Origin: Pontibacter indicus
GTDB taxonomy: Bacteria; Bacteroidota; Bacteroidia; Cytophagales; Hymenobacteraceae
Direction: 5' to 3'
Assembly: GCF_900156345.1 (NCBI RefSeq)
Contig: NZ_FTPP01000001.1
Location: forward strand, 124,001-188,000
DNA length: 64,000 nucleotides
Shown here: positions 42,772 through 51,029 of the stretch, one piece after another
Position numbering within the stretch: position 1 is the stretch's first letter
Layout of the letters: every line of letters starts with the position of its first letter
Notes under the pieces: model-generated
The model's database searches: none
The model's input: only the letters and a program-made list of their open reading frames with translations
What the model was told of the DNA's origin: nothing
Translations under genes and position numbers: made by a program

Positions 42772-45072
42772 TTAGGAGCGTACTTTTTCTGAAGGGGCGT
42801 CCTCTTCCATCAGCATCATCACATCCTCATCCTCTTCCAGCGACCAGCCTGTTTTGAGCCCGATAATGAACCAGGCCAGGGCCAGCACGCCACCCGCGAA
42901 GATGGTATCACCCACCACACGCAGCCAGCGCAGGATGTTCATCGTGTCGGTCTGCATAAACTCCATGGAGCGGGCATACCACAGGCCGTGCTCCACACTC
43001 GCCCAGGTCTGCATCAGGCCAATCGGCAGCACACTGATCAGTACCATCAAAATCAGGCCAATGTTAATCGACCAGAAGGCGAAGCTGATCACGCTGTCTT
43101 TCCAGCGGCGTCGTTTCGACAGGCCTTTGAGCACGAAGAGCATCAGGCCGATCCCCAGCATGCCGTACACTCCGAACAGGGCCGTGTGGGCGTGCACCGG
43201 CGTGGTGTTCAGGCCCTGCATGTAGTAGAGCGCGATCGGCGGGTTGATCACAAAACCGAACACACCGGCCCCCACCAGGTTCCAGAAAGCCACTGCCACG
43301 AAGGAGTAGATCGGCCATTTGTAAGCTTTGATCCAAAGCGTGAGCTTGCTGATCTGCAAATTATGGTAGGCTTCGAAACCGATCAGCACCAGCGGCACCA
43401 CTTCCAGCGCACTAAAGGTCGCACCCAGCGCCATCACCGCAGTCGGTGTGCCGCTGAAGTAGAGGTGGTGGAAGGTGCCGATGATTCCGCCAAAGAGGAA
43501 GATGATGGTAGAGAACAGCACCGTAGCTGTGGCCATTTTGGTGTCGAGCAGGCCCATGCGCACGAACAGAAAGGCAATCACCACGGTGGCGAATACTTCG
43601 AAGAAGCCCTCTACCCACAGGTGCACCACCCACCAGCGCCAGTACTCGGCAATGGCCAGGTTGGTATGTTGCCCCCACATCAGGCCAGAGGCGTAAAAGA
43701 TGGCGATGGCAGCCGACGAGATCAGGAACATACCCAATAGGTGGCGTCCTTCCACGTCGTTTTTAAAGGCAGGCAGAATGGCACGCACCATCAGGGCCAG
43801 CCACAGGAATAAGCCCACTAACAGGAAGATCTGCCAGAAGCGACCCAGGTCGACATACTCATAACCCTGATGCCCGAACCAGAAGTTTTCGGTATAACCC
43901 AGCTTCTGCATGATGCCGTACCATTGCCCGGCCAGCGAACCCGCCACAATGATCAGCAGGCAAACGAAGAGGAAGTTCACGCCCAGTTTCTGGAACTTCG
44001 GCTCATGGCCCGACACGGCAGGCGCGATGTACAGACCAGTGGCTAGCCAGGAAGTCGCGATCCAGAAAATGGCCAGCTGCACGTGCCAGGTACGGGTGAT
44101 GGAGTAGGGGAGGTATTCTGCCAATGGGAAGCCGTAGAGCGCCTGTCCTTCCACACCATAGTGCGCTGAAACAACCCCGAGCGTCACCTGCACCAGAATC
44201 AACGCCGTCACGATCCAGAAATACTTCAGCGTTGCTTTCATAGACGGTGTGGCTGTCAAGCCGAGGAGTGGGTCCTGCTTGGGCAGTTTGGAGTGGTCGA
44301 TCTCTTCCTCGCGGTTAGAGGCATAATAGTACGCCAGCATCCCCACACCAGCGATCAGGATGATCACCGAGAAGCCGGTCCAGATGATGAGGTCGGAGCT
44401 TGGCTCGTTGGCTACCAGTTTCTCGGCAGGCCAGTTGTTGGTATAAGTGATCTTTTTGCCAGGACGCTCGGTCACACAGGCCCAGGAAGTCCAGAAGAAA
44501 AAGCTGTTGAGCTTCGCCATGCGCACCGGGTCTTCCACGGTGTTGTCCTTCATGGCGTAGGCGTCACGGTGCTTGGCCAGCGCCGGGTCGTTCATGAACA
44601 AGCCAGTGTAATGTTTGCTCACCTCGGCGATGGCCTCAGCTCGCAGGTCTGAAATGGTCAGCACACCAGTTTCCGGGTCATAGGTATTGGCACGGATCTG
44701 CTTCTGCAGGCGGGCCTCCAGCATGGCCTGGGTTTCTTCATCTAACTCGTCATACACGACGCCTTTTTCCTGTTGCGCCCAGTGGTCGAGGAAGTACATG
44801 GCTTCTTTGTGTAGCCAGTCGGCGCTCCAGTCGGGGGCGATGTAGGCACCGTGTCCCCATACCGAGCCCAGTTGCTGGCCGCCCGTCGACTGCCATACGT
44901 TCTGCCCGTCCTTGATGTCCTCTCCGGTGAAGAGCACTTTTCCGGAAGTGGTGATCACCTTGTCAGGTATAGGTGGTGCTTCTCTGTAGATCTCGATACC
45001 GTAGTACCCGAGCACGGCGAAGGAGCCGACAATGACGGCAATGAACCCCAGCCATAGATTTCTATATTTCAT
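42772..45072 (-). CDS. norB: quinol-dependent nitric oxide reductase (qNOR)
   Basis: 766 residues, the length of single-subunit qNOR (norZ). It reduces two NO to N2O with electrons from quinol. After one N-terminal helix there is a periplasmic domain (residues about 35-220) that in cNOR would be the NorC part but here has no CxxCH heme c site, which fits the quinol type. About twelve helices follow; heme and FeB ligands are seen in SITRTWHVQLAIFW, VVHLWVEGFFEVFATVV (His and Glu) and IGTFHHLYFSGTP (His-His), with TPVHAHTALFGVYGMLG after. It is third in an operon behind a Cys-rich small protein and an OM barrel; the operon start carries an FNR-like control region at 46515-46579. Confidence 0.95.
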   Translation of the reverse strand: MKYRNLWLGFIAVIVGSFAVLGYYGIEIYREAPPIPDKVITTSGKVLFTGEDIKDGQNVWQSTGGQQLGSVWGHGAYIAPDWSADWLHKEAMYFLDHWAQQEKGVVYDELDEETQAMLEARLQKQIRANTYDPETGVLTISDLRAEAIAEVSKHYTGLFMNDPALAKHRDAYAMKDNTVEDPVRMAKLNSFFFWTSWACVTERPGKKITYTNNWPAEKLVANEPSSDLIIWTGFSVIILIAGVGMLAYYYASNREEEIDHSKLPKQDPLLGLTATPSMKATLKYFWIVTALILVQVTLGVVSAHYGVEGQALYGFPLAEYLPYSITRTWHVQLAIFWIATSWLATGLYIAPAVSGHEPKFQKLGVNFLFVCLLIIVAGSLAGQWYGIMQKLGYTENFWFGHQGYEYVDLGRFWQIFLLVGLFLWLALMVRAILPAFKNDVEGRHLLGMFLISSAAIAIFYASGLMWGQHTNLAIAEYWRWWVVHLWVEGFFEVFATVVIAFLFVRMGLLDTKMATATVLFSTIIFLFGGIIGTFHHLYFSGTPTAVMALGATFSALEVVPLVLIGFEAYHNLQISKLTLWIKAYKWPIYSFVAVAFWNLVGAGVFGFVINPPIALYYMQGLNTTPVHAHTALFGVYGMLGIGLMLFVLKGLSKRRRWKDSVISFAFWSINIGLILMVLISVLPIGLMQTWASVEHGLWYARSMEFMQTDTMNILRWLRVVGDTIFAGGVLALAWFIIGLKTGWSLEEDEDVMMLMEEDAPSEKVRS

Positions 45073-45143
45073 AAAGGGGAAGGTTTAAGTGGTTTATGTT
45101 GAATTAGTTTGAAATTCAGTGGCTGGAGTTTAAGCCGTGCTCA

Positions 45144-46043
45144 TTAGAACATGTAAGTCAGGTTGATCATGCTGCGGCTATTGCCTTCGGTGTGGTGGTG
45201 CGCCTCGGTACTGCTGATTGGTAGTTGCAGCGTGCCGCCCACCGAGATGTTCTTCACATACACGCTCAGGCCCACGTTGGTGAAGAAAGAGTCACCGCCC
45301 TTCTGCAGGTTGGGAGCACCTTCGTACTGGTCGCCTTCGGCATGCTCGTAGTACACACCCGCACTTGGCAGCAGAGAAATACCCTTCACATTTTGCCAGT
45401 AAAACAGGTTGGAAGAAGCGCTCACGCGGTTGCCGAAGCGGTAACCGTTGCTGTTCTCAGTATTGATGCGGTAGGTGGCATCGTTGCTCAGACCCAGTTG
45501 CTTGTAGCGGATGGTATACATCCCGTTCACCAGGTAGTCGGTGGTGCCGGTGCCGGGCTGCATGTTGGGGGCCAGCTGTTCGCCATGCTCCTGTTTGCGG
45601 TAGGCGCCTGTGGGGAGTTTCACGCCGCCACCCACCTGCAGCGTGTGCTTCAGGTTGTGGTCCATTTTGTCGCCGGTGTTGATGAGCGAATAGTTGGCCA
45701 TCAGCGTCACATCCCCAAAGCCCCTGCTTTGGATTGTATGGTGGCCACCGGTCTGTTCATTCAGCATGTAGGGCACGAATGCGAAGACCTGCACATCTTT
45801 AACCGGCACGAAGCGGCCCCACAGCTCAGCGGTGGCGAAATGCTCGTCGGTTACCTGCACGTGAGGGCCGTGCGTAGCGGTGGTGGTATAAGAGCGGGTG
45901 GTATAGCGTAGGCCCACAAAGTTTTTATGGAATTGAGGCAAAATGCCCATGTAGCTGCCGCCCATGGTGCAGCCTTTGTCGCAGGCCTGGCTGGTAATGT
46001 TGATCGATAAAAGGGCAATGAGGGTTAAAAATATCTTTTTCAT
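45144..46043 (-). CDS. outer-membrane barrel with Cys/Met/His-rich N terminus
   Basis: About 299 residues from the ATG at 46043. Signal peptide KIFLTLIALLSINITSQA is followed by CDKGCTMGGSYMGILPQFHKNFVGLRY, a short Cys/Met/His-containing start seen in a Bacteroidota family that accompanies copper-dependent respiration genes. The rest is a beta-barrel with many amphipathic strands and a HHHTEG stretch near the C terminus, closing with MINLTYMF. It sits between the Cys-rich protein and norB, so it may supply metal (copper or iron) for NO/N2O reduction; this is inference. Confidence 0.75.
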   Translation of the reverse strand: MKKIFLTLIALLSINITSQACDKGCTMGGSYMGILPQFHKNFVGLRYTTRSYTTTATHGPHVQVTDEHFATAELWGRFVPVKDVQVFAFVPYMLNEQTGGHHTIQSRGFGDVTLMANYSLINTGDKMDHNLKHTLQVGGGVKLPTGAYRKQEHGEQLAPNMQPGTGTTDYLVNGMYTIRYKQLGLSNDATYRINTENSNGYRFGNRVSASSNLFYWQNVKGISLLPSAGVYYEHAEGDQYEGAPNLQKGGDSFFTNVGLSVYVKNISVGGTLQLPISSTEAHHHTEGNSRSMINLTYMF

Positions 46044-46106
46044 GACTCGTTCTCTTGAAATTTTAAAATAGAAAGGGTAGTACCGTAGCGGCACCGGGGT
46101 CGGGAA

Positions 46107-46481
46107 CTAAGCCAGGAAGCTTGGGGGGTGGAAAATGGAGAAATTCGGGGAGGTATAGGCACCGGCCAGGTATAGGCAGTGCTCGTTTTTCTCTTTTTGA
46201 GGTATAGCCGGGGCCGAAGGAAGTGATACCGCCTGGAAAGCGATCATGTCGAAGGCGCCTAGCTGCTGGCGGGGAGACTCCTTTTCACGCTCCGCGTCCT
46301 TTTTCAGCTCCTTGCGGAGGTGGCACTTGCCCTGGCAGTCCGATTCAGGTATAAATCTGTTCTCGCAAAGTTCGCTGGCAATGTAGGCCTTGTTGAGTTG
46401 ATACACGGCCATAATGCCCTGCTTGCTCAGGGGCTGCACCAGTACGCACAGCACACACACTATGATAGCAAGCCGTTTCAT
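46107..46481 (-). CDS. small Cys-containing secreted/membrane protein of the norB operon
   Basis: 124 residues from the ATG at 46481; the extra 12 residues to 46517 are charged and would extend over the promoter's -7 box. An N-terminal helix (MKRLAIIVCVLCVLVQPLSK) is followed by YIASELCENRF and ESDCQGKCHLRKELKKD, a C-x(n)-C-x3-C pattern, and a Pro/Ser-rich tail. The family is common beside copper transport and cytochrome oxidase genes in Bacteroidota. A metal-binding role is plausible but unproven. First gene of the norB operon, with a predicted 5' leader of about 27 bases. Confidence 0.75.
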   Translation of the reverse strand: MKRLAIIVCVLCVLVQPLSKQGIMAVYQLNKAYIASELCENRFIPESDCQGKCHLRKELKKDAEREKESPRQQLGAFDMIAFQAVSLPSAPAIPQKEKNEHCLYLAGAYTSPNFSIFHPPSFLA

Positions 46482-46514
46482 GACATCTTCTCTCCGTTCG
46501 TTTTTTAACTTCTG

Positions 46515-46610
46515 CAAAGGTCATGTCGGGGCGCAAGGAGAAAAATGACATAGATCATTAATAAAAGAGATAAAGGTCTTCTATTTGAAAAGGAGTCAGA
46601 AATACCTTTG
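46515..46610. promoter_or_regulatory. symmetric bidirectional promoter with two FNR-like dyads
   Basis: Two 12-bp dyads, TGACATAGATCA (46546-46557) and AGATAAAGGTCT (46568-46579), start 22 bp apart. TGA-N6-TCA is the core of the CRP/FNR-family site. On the right, TACCTTTG (46603-46610, plus strand) begins 24 bases after the second dyad; on the left, GACCTTTG (46522-46515, minus strand) begins 24 bases before the first. So each dyad serves one direction: rightward to the cupin gene and leftward to the norB operon. Confidence 0.75.
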
Positions 46611-46669
46611 TGCAAGATCAGGGCTATAGATGACGCTATACCTGAAACACGCTTCTAGATAATAAAGAC

Positions 46670-47059
46670 ATGAAAGAAACCGACAAGTCACAGCCAGCCG
46701 GCACTCCCCGCAACGAGCATATGCACACCACGGACCTGACAGCGCTGGCGCAAGAACTGAAGGGAGAGGAGAACTGGCAGAAAACCGGTCGCGGTTCCAG
46801 AACAGTCCTGAAGTCCGAAACCCTGCGCATTGTGCTTAATGTGATGCGGGCGGGCTCCGAGATAAAGCCTCACCAGGCACCGGGTCCCATCAGTGTGCAG
46901 GTACTCCAAGGCCGGATCAAGTTCATCACAGGAGCAGGAGCCGTGGAGCTTACCAATGGAAAGTTACTCACGCTGCAGGCGCATATGCGGCACAGTGTGG
47001 AGGCGATAGAGGAAAGTACCTTCCTGCTGACCGTGTCTCCGCTACCTTCTAAGGCTTAA
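46670..47059 (+). CDS. cupin-domain protein of the denitrification region
   Basis: 129 residues with a single cupin: NVMRAGSEIKPHQAPGPISVQVLQGRIKF and the second strand set HMRHSVEAIEESTFLLTV. An alternative start at 46721 (MHTTDLTAL) would make 112 residues. Such small cupins occur in many denitrification clusters of Bacteroidota; their role is unknown, possibly NO or metal sensing or protection. It is transcribed from the right arm of the bidirectional FNR-like promoter. Confidence 0.8.
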   Translation: MKETDKSQPAGTPRNEHMHTTDLTALAQELKGEENWQKTGRGSRTVLKSETLRIVLNVMRAGSEIKPHQAPGPISVQVLQGRIKFITGAGAVELTNGKLLTLQAHMRHSVEAIEESTFLLTVSPLPSKA

Positions 47060-47124
47060 TTAGGTCATCAGACTTAGAATATTCAAAGCACTGCATATTA
47101 TAATCACATGCCAGGGCCAAAAGA

Positions 47125-47189
47125 TGACAAAGGTCACTATTAAAAGAGATAAAGGTCTTTTATTAAAAAGCATACTAAAAATACCTTTG
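47125..47189 (+). promoter_or_regulatory. FNR-like promoter module of nos cluster 1
   Basis: TGACAAAGGTCA (47125-47136) and AGATAAAGGTCT (47147-47158) again start 22 bp apart, and TACCTTTG (47182-47189) begins 24 bases after the second. This repeats the geometry of the norB/cupin promoter exactly. No TTTG is found at -33, so activation through the dyad just upstream is likely. Confidence 0.76.
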
Positions 47190-47326
47190 TATTGTAAATG
47201 AAAGCCAAATAGTACCCAGTAAAGAGGAGATCAGCACCTGGAAAAACAAAGCGACAAACAAGGAACTGAGCCCTCGCATTGCAAAACAGTAAAACCCAAG
47301 AATTTCAAAAACAAAAAACAACCAAC

Positions 47327-47809
47327 ATGAAATCGATCAAAAACGCTGCTTTACTTTTCCTTGCTGCGCTGGTATTCTACAGCTGCTCTTCTGACAACAC
47401 CGCCCAAACTGAAACAACACAGGAGTCAGGCCTCGCCCATCAGGCACCTGAAGCACCCGTGGAAGATGACGGAAAAGGTATAGGACCCATCACCTCAGTT
47501 GAAGTGGGAGCCGACATAGACGAGGCGCTGGCCACTGAAGGCAAATCCATTTTCGAAGGCAAGTGCTCTGCCTGCCACCAGCTGTCTGACCAGAAGGTTG
47601 TAGGACCTGGTCTGGCCGGTGTGACAAATAACAGAAAGCCGGAGTGGATCATGAACATGATCATCAACCCTGAGGAGATGACCAAGAAAGACCCAACCGC
47701 CAAAAAGCTGCTGGCTGAGCATCTGACCCAGATGACCAATCAGAACATCAACGAACCTGACGCCAGAGCCCTACTGGAATTCCTGCGCCAGAACGACAAA
47801 AATTCATAA
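47327..47809 (+). CDS. lipoprotein cytochrome c, nos cluster 1
   Basis: 160 residues from the ATG at 47327, which begins at the lipoprotein signal (MKSIKNAALLFLAALVFYSC, Cys20); the leader to 47279 is not coding-like. A Glu/Gln-rich linker precedes one cytochrome c domain with CSACH (Cys80, Cys83, His84) and distal Met candidates in NPEEMTKK and HLTQMTNQ. As first gene before nosZ it is the probable electron donor to NosZ, bound to the membrane and facing the periplasm. Clade II clusters commonly carry such a cytochrome. Its heme domain is much better conserved than its signal and linker when compared with the copy at 54031. Confidence 0.92.
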   Translation: MKSIKNAALLFLAALVFYSCSSDNTAQTETTQESGLAHQAPEAPVEDDGKGIGPITSVEVGADIDEALATEGKSIFEGKCSACHQLSDQKVVGPGLAGVTNNRKPEWIMNMIINPEEMTKKDPTAKKLLAEHLTQMTNQNINEPDARALLEFLRQNDKNS

Positions 47810-47839
47810 TTCAAAAAAACAGCTAAAACCATAACCACG

Positions 47840-49879
47840 ATGAAATCAATTTTCACAACCCTCAAAAAAGCGGCTCCTGCCGCCGCCTTCACGCTGGCTA
47901 TGGCCGGTGGTGCGGCCCTGCAGAGCTGCAGCAGCGGACCTGGCGAAGGTAGTGCCACGGCTGCCGGTGTTGCCTCTGACGCTGCGCAGGCGGTGTACGT
48001 AGCACCTGGCAAGCACGACGAGTACTACTCTTTCCTGTCAGGCGGTTTTAACGGACAGATGTCTGTATACGGACTTCCTTCCGGCCGACTGCTGAAGATC
48101 ATGCCGGTGTTCACGCAACATGCTGAAAACGGCTACGGCTACAGCGAAGAGTCGAAAGCTATGTTGATGACCTCGCACGGTTTCGTGCCATGGGACGACT
48201 TGCACCACCCGAAACTTTCCCGCACCAACGGTATGACCGACGGTCGCTGGTTGTTCGCCAACGGTAACAACACACCACGTGTGGCCCGTGTGGACCTGAG
48301 CACCTTCGAGACAGTAGAGATCATGGAGATCCCGAACTCGGCCGGTAACCACTGCTCGCCCTACCCAACTGACAACAACGAGTACGTGATCGCGGGTACA
48401 CGTTTCTCTGTGCCACTCGACATGAAAGGCGGTACAGCTGACGTGAGCATGGATGAGTACAAGGACAAGTTCCGCGGTTCTATCTCCTTCATTAAAGTAG
48501 ACCCTGAGAAAGGCGACATGGACCTGGATTTCCAGATCCTGGTACCTGGCTTCGACTACGACCTGGCTAACGGTGGCAAAGGCCCATCTTCTGACTGGGT
48601 ATTCTTCACCACTTATAACACAGAGCGCTCTGGTACGCTGAAAGAGCTGGGTGCTTCCCAGAACGACCGCGACTACCTGGCTGCTGTGAACTGGAAACTG
48701 GCTGCCAAGTATGCCGCAGAAGGCAAGGCGAAGGAAATGCCAGCTTACTACTACCACAATAAAATGGACAAGGACTCGCACATTGCCAAGTCTACCATCA
48801 AGAAGTCAGTGCGCTACCTGCTTCCTGAAGACTGCCCGGGCATGATGTACCTGATCCCTGCGCCTAAATCTCCGCACGGTATCGACGTAGACCCAAGCGG
48901 TGAGCACATGGTAGTAAGCGGTAAACTGGCTGCCACCATCCCGGTGTTCTCTTTCTCTAAGATGCAGGATGCCATCAAGAACAAGGAGTTCGACGGCGAG
49001 ATTAACGGTATCCCAGTGTTCAAATACGAGTCAGTGCTGAAAGCGGAAGTGAAAGAGCCAGGCCTCGGACCATTGCACACTGAGTTTGACGGCAAAGGCA
49101 ACGCCTATACCTCTATGTTCGTGTCTTCTGAGATCGTGAAATGGAAACTGAGCGACTTCACTGTAGTAGACAGAATGCCAGTGTACTACTCAGTTGGTCA
49201 CTTGATGATCCCTGGCGGTGACACCCACACACCAGACGGCAAATACCTAGTAGCGATGAACAAGATCACCAAAGACCGCTACCTGCCAACTGGTCCTGAG
49301 CTGTCGCACTCTGCCCAACTCATCGACATCAGCGGCGAGAAAATGCGCATGCTCCTTGACTTCCCGACCGTAGCGGAACCGCACTACGCACAGGCTATCA
49401 AAGCTGAGAAAGTAGCACCGAACAGCGTGAAGTTCTACGACCTGGCCAAGAACAAGCACCCACATGCCGTGAAGAAAGAGGCTGACGCCAGCGTGACCCG
49501 CGAAGGAAACGTGGTACGCGTGAAGATGACGGCCATCCGAAGCCACATGACACCAGACAACATCGAAGGTGTGCAGGTAGGCGACACCGTACTCTTCCAC
49601 GTGACCAACTTGGAGCAGGACTGGGACGTACCACACGGCTTCGCAGTGATGGGCGCCAACAACGCCGAGACCCTGATCATGCCGGGTGCCACCCAGACGC
49701 TGAAGTGGGTACCGAAAAAAGAAGGTGTGTATCCTTTCTACTGCACAGACTTCTGCTCTGCCCTCCACCAGGAAATGCAAGGATACATCCGGGTATCTCC
49801 TAAAGGATCCAAAACTCCGATTGCCTTCTCAACAGGCAAGAAGAAACAAAACATCCCAGGCACAGCATCTGCCAAGTAG
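47840..49879 (+). CDS. nosZ: nitrous oxide reductase, clade II (copy 1)
   Basis: 679 residues. Instead of the Tat signal of classical NosZ it has a Sec/lipoprotein-like start (PAAAFTLAMAGGAALQSC), the mark of clade II. The beta-propeller that holds the four-copper CuZ site shows HDEYYSFLSGG, DDLHHPKLSR, SAGNHCSPYP, SPHGIDVDPSGEH and GPLHTEFDGKGNAY; the C-terminal cupredoxin domain has the CuA motif CTDFCSALHQEM with Cys635, Cys639, His643 and Met646. It reduces N2O to N2 in the periplasm or at the outside of the inner membrane. A hairpin after its stop separates it from nosB. The copy at 54594 is about three-quarters identical by eye. Confidence 0.96.
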   Translation: MKSIFTTLKKAAPAAAFTLAMAGGAALQSCSSGPGEGSATAAGVASDAAQAVYVAPGKHDEYYSFLSGGFNGQMSVYGLPSGRLLKIMPVFTQHAENGYGYSEESKAMLMTSHGFVPWDDLHHPKLSRTNGMTDGRWLFANGNNTPRVARVDLSTFETVEIMEIPNSAGNHCSPYPTDNNEYVIAGTRFSVPLDMKGGTADVSMDEYKDKFRGSISFIKVDPEKGDMDLDFQILVPGFDYDLANGGKGPSSDWVFFTTYNTERSGTLKELGASQNDRDYLAAVNWKLAAKYAAEGKAKEMPAYYYHNKMDKDSHIAKSTIKKSVRYLLPEDCPGMMYLIPAPKSPHGIDVDPSGEHMVVSGKLAATIPVFSFSKMQDAIKNKEFDGEINGIPVFKYESVLKAEVKEPGLGPLHTEFDGKGNAYTSMFVSSEIVKWKLSDFTVVDRMPVYYSVGHLMIPGGDTHTPDGKYLVAMNKITKDRYLPTGPELSHSAQLIDISGEKMRMLLDFPTVAEPHYAQAIKAEKVAPNSVKFYDLAKNKHPHAVKKEADASVTREGNVVRVKMTAIRSHMTPDNIEGVQVGDTVLFHVTNLEQDWDVPHGFAVMGANNAETLIMPGATQTLKWVPKKEGVYPFYCTDFCSALHQEMQGYIRVSPKGSKTPIAFSTGKKKQNIPGTASAK

Positions 49880-49897
49880 TGCTCAAACTGGGTAATC

Positions 49898-49937
49898 AAG
49901 CGGAGGTTGCCCACATGCGACCTCCGCTTAATTTTTA
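49898..49937 (+). terminator. intra-operon hairpin after nosZ copy 1
   Basis: AAGCGGAGGT (49898-49907) and ACCTCCGCTT (49920-49929) pair and are followed by AATTTTTAAATTTT. Probably a partial terminator or 3' mRNA stabiliser. Confidence 0.75.
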
Positions 49938-49962
49938 AATTTTCACCTTAAAACAGACAAGG

Positions 49963-50565
49963 ATGAAAGCTTACCACAAAGTGCTGATGATGATAGCCTC
50001 GCTGTCTCTCGGATTATTATTCCTCTTCCCGATGTGGAAGATTTACCTGAAAGCCCCACAATACCCCGAAGGACTGGAAATGCACATCTGGGTAAACAAG
50101 ATAGCCGGTGATACGGAAGGGGCGATCCAGAATTTCAATATCCTCAACCACTACATCGGCATGGAGCCGATCCATGCTGACTCGTTCGCCGAACTCAAAA
50201 TCATGCCTTATATCGTCATCTTCTTCATGGTGACAGGTATAGTGGTAGCCCTACTGGGCAAACGAAAACTAGTCCTTTCCTGGACCGTGCTGCTGATGAT
50301 AGGCGGCGCCGTAGGTATAGCCGACTTCTACCTGTGGCTGGTTAAGTTCGGTACTAACCTTGACCCGACTGCCCCGATCAAAGTGCCGGGCATGACCTAT
50401 GTGCCACCACTGTTTGGGAACAAAACACTGCTCAATTTTGAGGCTTTGTCCCTGCCAGCCTGGGGAAGTTTCGGAATCTTCTTAGCGATCTTACTCGCTG
50501 CGCTGGTTTATTTCTTCAGCCGCAACACCGTGCAGGCTAAAGCAACTAAAAAAGTATTGGCATGA
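49963..50565 (+). CDS. nosB: NosB-like membrane protein (copy 1)
   Basis: 200 residues with four or so helices: about 5-24, 82-101, 106-127 and 165-188. Conserved-looking extracytoplasmic loops hold FPMWKIYLKAPQYPEGLEMHIW and NFNILNHYIGMEPIHADSF, rich in His, Met and Tyr. A membrane protein directly after nosZ is the hallmark of clade II clusters (NosB), required there for N2O respiration though its reaction is not known. Its stop overlaps the nosL start (ATGA). Gly-Ile pairs at two places are written GGTATA where copy 2 has Gly-Val, so the AGGTATAG motif is present only here. Confidence 0.82.
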   Translation: MKAYHKVLMMIASLSLGLLFLFPMWKIYLKAPQYPEGLEMHIWVNKIAGDTEGAIQNFNILNHYIGMEPIHADSFAELKIMPYIVIFFMVTGIVVALLGKRKLVLSWTVLLMIGGAVGIADFYLWLVKFGTNLDPTAPIKVPGMTYVPPLFGNKTLLNFEALSLPAWGSFGIFLAILLAALVYFFSRNTVQAKATKKVLA

Positions 50566-51029
50566 AATCATTGAACCTATACCTGAGCTGCCTGGTGCTG
50601 GTAGTCATCCTGCTGCTGGCAGGTTGCCGGGTAGAACCTAAGCCCATCGCCTACGGCGAAGTGAACTGCGCCCACTGCCAGATGACCGTGTCGGACAACC
50701 GCTACGGCGCTGAGCTGGTCAACGACAAAGGCAAACCCTTCTTCTTCGATTCAGCCGAGTGCCTGGCCCAGTACCTGGACCAGAACCCGGAACAGGCCAC
50801 GAAAGCCGCTCACGTGCTGGTAACGGACTTCACAAACCCCACTAATCTGATTGAAGCCAGCAGCGCCAATTTTATACAGAGCAAAGAGCTCCCAAGCCCT
50901 ATGGGCATGTTCCTGACGGCCGTGGCCGACCAGGAAACTGCCAGTAAAATGCACCAGGAGGTAGGCGGCCGCCTACTGAACTGGGAAGAAGCCCTGAAAG
51001 CTGTAAAGAACAATGAAAAACCTGAGTAA
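50562..51029 (+). CDS. nosL: NosL copper chaperone lipoprotein (copy 1)
   Basis: 155 residues with lipoprotein signal LVLVVILLLAGC and the NosL metal site VNCAHCQMTVSDNRYGAE, where the Cys and Met residues bind Cu(I). A second Cys lies in FDSAECLAQYL. NosL delivers copper to apo-NosZ, together with NosDFY. It overlaps nosB by four bases and nosD by 17, so translation is coupled. Confidence 0.93.
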   Translation: MKSLNLYLSCLVLVVILLLAGCRVEPKPIAYGEVNCAHCQMTVSDNRYGAELVNDKGKPFFFDSAECLAQYLDQNPEQATKAAHVLVTDFTNPTNLIEASSANFIQSKELPSPMGMFLTAVADQETASKMHQEVGGRLLNWEEALKAVKNNEKPE

